A stretch of DNA of 64,000 nt. Source: Yponomeuta sedellus. Taxonomy: Eukaryota > Arthropoda > Insecta > Lepidoptera > Yponomeutidae. This document shows, in pieces, positions 51,001 through 57,000 of the stretch. The stretch is from positions 10,528,373-10,592,372 of the forward strand of contig OW203745.1 in the NCBI GenBank assembly GCA_934045075.1, written 5' to 3'. The position numbers and the translations under genes are program-made. The first letter of the stretch is position 1; each line of letters starts with the position of its first letter. A model generated the notes under the pieces. It saw nothing but the letters and a program-made list of their open reading frames with translations, ran no database searches and was not told the DNA's origin.

Positions 51001-54000
51001 TCAAAACAAACTACTCAGATAACGTGTTGTGCTTTCTCATCGATACTGGTGCAAGTGTCAATATAGCTAAGCTTACTAATTTCACACAGAAGCCATCACT
51101 CTCGAACGACACCATAAAGCTTAAGGGCCTAAGCGACAATGATTCATACTGCGAAAGCCTTGGCGTATTCCAAATCCAATTCGACTTTCAAACAGACACA
51201 GGTTCAATATCGTTCGACCATGAGTTCCACGCCATCAGCGAAAATGTGAACTTGAACTATGACGGGATATTAGGTAACGATTTCTTATCGCGCCAAAATG
51301 CCGATGTCCGCTACTCAAACCACTGTCTACACATACAGGGTAATCTCATCCCTATAGAATTCAATCAGCCTACCTACATAATTCCAGCTCGTTCTGAAGC
51401 CGTCATTGAATGTTCAATAACGAATGACAGTTCCGAATTCCACAACACCAAAGAAGCCTTAGTGCTAGACCATTCAATTTCCGAAGGCATCTTTGTAGCA
51501 AATAGCCTCGTCTCTATCAAGCCCAATGGAAAAATAAATATATCAGTCCTTAATACCACCAATTCCGAAATAAAAGTCACAGACTACAAAGTCACCTTGA
51601 CACAGACGTGTCACATACCGAGTTCGACTTCTAACTCCCAAGAAAACATATACTCCGTGTCCTCTAGCGACTCCAATCGACACAACCGCGTCCTTGACAA
51701 CATTCGCACCTCCCATCTTAATAGCAAAGAAGAAAAACGCTTAATCGACTGCTGTTCTAAATACACTGACATCTTTTACTTGGAAGGCGAACAATTAACC
51801 TACACGAATGTTACAAAACACACCATTAATACAGGTGACTCACAACCCATTCACGTCAAGTCATACAGATTTCCAGAGTGTCATAAGGACGAAGTTGAAC
51901 GGCAAATTAAATCGCTTCTAGACCAAAAAATAATTCGTCCTTCCAACTCCCCTTGGAGTGCGCCCGTATGGGTCGTGCCAAAAAAAATGGACGCTTCGGG
52001 CAAAAAGAAATGGCGCTTAGTCATAGACTATAGAAAGTTAAATGACGTCACCGTCTCTGACGTCTATCCTTTGCCCCTTATCTCTGATATTCTCGACCAA
52101 TTAGGTCATTCAAAATATTTCACGACACTGGACCTAGCCAGTGGTTTTCATGAAGTCCTTATGGACCCTCTCGATGCCCCTAAAACAGGGTTTACCGTTT
52201 CTACTAACAATAGTGCCGCTGGACACTACGAATTCTCTAGAATGCCTTTTGGGCTTAAAAACGCCCCTGCTACATTCCAAAGACTTATGAACACCGTCCT
52301 ATGTGGCCTTCAAGGTCTCCACTGTTTCATATATCTTGACGACTGCATCGTCTACTCTCACGATCTCGACTCACACATGCAGAAGCTGGAACTCGTATTC
52401 TCAAAATTCCGAGAAGCGAATCTCAAGTTGCAGCCTGACAAGTGTGAGTTCTTACGCCGAGAAGTCGCCTATCTCCGCCACATAATAACGGACAAGGGTG
52501 TTTCTCCGAATCCTGACAAAATCAAGGCAGTCACCGATTTTCCAACTCCTAAGAATCCCAAGGACATTAAGTCATTCCTAGGCCTAGTGGGCTATTACCG
52601 TAGATTTATTGAAAATTTCAGCAAAATCACAAAACCTCTGACGTCACTCCTTAAAAAGGACGCTGAATTTCACTGGGAGCAAGAACAAAAGAACGCCTTC
52701 TCTATTCTAAAATCTAAACTAACTTCAGCCCCATTGCTCCAGTACCCCGACTTCGAAAAACCTTTCATACTTACCACGGATGCTTCCAATTATGCTGTCG
52801 GGGCCATTCTATCCCAAGGTGACGTTGGCAAGGACAAGCCAATCGCCTACGCATCACGAACACTAAACAAGGCCGAAGGCAACTATTCCACTATTGAAAA
52901 AGAACTTTTGGCCATCCTATTCGGCGTCAAAACTTTCCGTCCATACCTCTATGGTCACAAATTCAAATTCGTAACTGACCATCGGCCCCTAGTTTGGCTA
53001 TTCAATGTCAAAGACCCCAGTTCGAAGCTAATTCGCTGGCGTCTCAAATTAGAGGAGTACGACTACGAGATCATTTATAAACAAGGCAAACTAAATTCTA
53101 ACGCCGACGCCCTATTCATATTCCCCGTCAATGTCAATGTCACAGATCCGATTCTAAATCGAAGTAACGCAAGCGGTAATAGTCCACCCGCTGCCGATAA
53201 CAACTCGCAGTCCCCTCAGCTTCCGCCCATGCCTTCTACGTCCGAAACCTACGAGCAGTATTTGCAAAGTATCCGCCGTTCTCCTATATCCTACGACACT
53301 GAAATCCAAGAGTTCAATGAACCTCTGCTGAAAGCTAAATGCAAAGTCATTACTTACCCTACCTCAATCGACTTAGACGAATCTGTCCCATATTGCCAAG
53401 AAATACTCGAAGCCTCGACTAGTGAACCAGACATCCGCACTATCGAGCGCGAACTCTACACATATTATTCTACATCAAATGAAAAACACTTATTTACACA
53501 TCTATTTCTTCGCGTGCATCACTATGACGAAATGTCATACAAAGACATATTTAACCTACTTCGAGATTTTAGAGACATGATAAGATTCTGGTACAGCGAA
53601 GAAAAAGAATTTGCCATCTCAGACTTTTCCGATCCATTTTCCAAACTTTCATTCCCAAAAATATATAACATCCTCGCATTTCTATTTCATGGTACAGGCG
53701 TCAAGGTCAACATATATCATAATTCTATTTTATACCCTACGCCTGACGAGGTCAAGAAAATTCTAAAAGATCATCATGATTCGCCCACTGCCGGACATCC
53801 GGGTATCTCGCGCATGCTAGAGCGCATCAAATCAGGGTACTGGTGGAAATCTATGCGGCAGGATATCGAAAACTATGTAAAGAACTGTCGATCTTGCCAA
53901 ATCAACAAACCCTTGAGGCAAACAAATCGTGCTCCAATGATAATAACATCTACCGCCACCAGACCGATCGAAAAAGTTTTCCTGGACATTGTAGGTCCAC

Positions 54001-57000
54001 TTCCAGAAACTTACGAATTCCAATTCAAGTTCATCTTAACACTCCAAGATGATCTTACAAAATATTCCCAGGCGTATCCATTACAGACAAGCAGCGCCGA
54101 GGAAACTGCCAAAAAATTCGTCCATTTCATAGCTCACGTCGGAATCCCCAAAATCATCGTCACTGATCAAGGTACGAACTTCTGTTCAGAGGTGTTTAAA
54201 CAACTGGAACGCTTATTCGGTATTAAACACCTTATCGCATCCCCTTATCACCCTCAAACATGCGGTGCCTTAGAGAGAAGTCATTCGACCCTTAAGGAAT
54301 ATTTAAGACCCTTTGTCAACGAAAATGCTCATACATGGGACCTTTATTTAAACACGGCCATGTTCTCATATAACACTAACGTCCATACCACTACCGATTT
54401 CTCCCCATTCGAATTGTTATTCGGGTTCAAACCCTATATCCCAAAGTCAATAGATACACTCGAAAGTAACACATACACCGACTACATCAGAGTTCTAAAT
54501 CATCGGCTCTACTACAGCCGACAAAAAGCATTACAAAACATTCATCTCTCTAAAGAACGGTCTAAAAAACATTATGACTCTCGTGCTAAGCCTACCACTT
54601 ATAGCGTAAACGACACGGTGTATCTAAAGTGCCATCATAAACAAAACAAGGCTCTATCACCAGTGTGGAAAGGGCCATATAAGATCGTAAAAATAAATGG
54701 CAACCACACGGTCACACTCTTAATCAACCGTAGACACGTGCGTCATCATTACGACGAAATCAAGCTCGCCGCAGACCAAACGGCACCATAATAATAAGTC
54801 TCCTATAATAGTAAGTACCTATTTTTATTTATTTATTCCAGGTCATTGCTCTCGCTGTATCCCTGTGAGTTCGTCTCACCTATTCGAGGAAGTTCCGGCC
54901 TATTCTTTGATAAGCTTATAAACGTCAAGTTCACAAACGACGACTGGAATGTACTTACTTATATCGATATTAGTCACGTAAAGCCAACGTTTGATAAAAT
55001 CGATTATTTACTCGAAAAGGTAAATACCTTCTGTAGCTCTTTTATATCATCCCAAATTAAAACAGATTGTTCTAACTCTTTATCCGCATTACGTAATTTA
55101 CGTGACGTCAATATTCGAAAATTCTCTTCTATTTCCCATCTAATGTTAAACAAACAAAATCCTCGCATTAAACGTGGTCTTTTCGATATCGGAGGCTCAT
55201 TGCTTAAAACGTTCTTCGGTACTTTAGACTCTGATGACGCTATAAAATTCACTGACGCTATCAACAAAGTACAGACAGATGAAAAACATCTGAGGCACTT
55301 AATGAAGGATAACATTCACTTTATCAAGTCTACTATATCTACGTTCAACAACACTATGAGTAAAGTAGACGAGAACGAAAAACGTCTCGTCCAAAATATG
55401 GAAGCTATACGCTCAGCCATGTCAGCAATAAATAATTCTAATGATAAATTACAAGCAAAAACGCAGGTCTCGTCCTTGCTGAACTCCTTAGAGTCCATTA
55501 TCACCTCTGTTTCCTTTGACATTGATGACGTAAACAATGCCATTCTGTTTGCAAAGTTAAACATCTTGCATCCGACTGTACTTAGTCCACATCAGCTGTA
55601 CAGCGAACTCGAAGGGCACCGAAACGACTTACCTCAGCACTACGAACTACCGGTGTCTCTGTCACTACAAAATATTAACGAGATAATTGATGTATCTCAG
55701 CTGGTATGCTACTTTCATACTGATAAAATAGTCATTGTAGTAAAAATTCCCTTAGTCCTACCGCAAACTTATGAACTTTTCAATGTCATTCCTTTACCAA
55801 TTCCCTACGACAGTTCCAAACCCGAGACTTTCGCTCTTATTGCTCCTTCCAGCCCTTACGTGGCAATAACGAGCGATCATATGTTCTACTCATTGATCAA
55901 AGACTTGTCAAACTGCAAAGTGATTAGTGAAAAGTGCTATGTGTGCGTGTTAACAAACGTTTACTCAACAATCGCGAACCCTCTGTGCGAAATTAGTTTA
56001 TTAACGGATGTAGTTTCTAAGATTCCAGACTCTTGTAATATTAAGCTGTTACGCGGCTCTATCGACTTATTTCATAAGATAACTCATAACCGATGGATCT
56101 TCGTCCAATTGGAACCAGGCAGAAGCCACATAGCTTGCGGAGATAACCTGTACGATGAGATGTTATCTGCTACAGGCATCCTTTCGCTGCCGAAAAACTG
56201 TAAAGCATTTTTCAGGACCTTGCAGTTGTCCTCCACTGACAGGTATACGATTAATATAACTCAGACTCATACTATGTCAAACTTTAGCATAGTCATAGAT
56301 GACTGTTGCGATAGAATTAAGGTTAATAAAACCCTGTTTAAGATTCCTATGGTTAAGTTAGATAGTGTTAACAATTTAGACTCACTCTTACATGCCAGTG
56401 TCCATCTCGATCAATCTGAGAGCGAGATTAACGAAATCGAGAATTCCACTCATCTCCAAAAATACGGAGTTCATTATATGTCACTTAGTTATATAGTTAG
56501 TATTATGTTTGTGTTCTATTTACTGTATAAGGGTAGGAAAATAATCCTACGGGAAAATATGTTTTCTAGTTGCACTGAAATTTTCCATAAACGCCGTAAC
56601 CCGGAAGTTAAACCAGATTTACCTTTGTCAACAATTATACCTACTAAGGACACAGCCAACAACCATTCCTCTATCGCTGAAGCTGAAGATATGGTCCATG
56701 TTCAGCATTCAACTCCTCAGAAGAGAAATATTGTACTTGCAAGATCCTTATCTAACATAAAATAATCCTGTCAACGAGATCCTTATTATGGTAGATAGTT
56801 AAGAACGTAGGTTAATTCTAGATCTAAGTTTAATACTGACATACCTAATATTAGTTTGTGAATCTGGAGCGAGTCCTGAAATTTCACATCACCCTTTCCG
56901 TGATGTTCAATCTTAAGGGGGGGGTTGTTATAATCACCTTCCCTTAGAGACTGTATGCGTGGGAAAGTGCTGACGCGTCAGTAGGTGCATTCGACACGTG

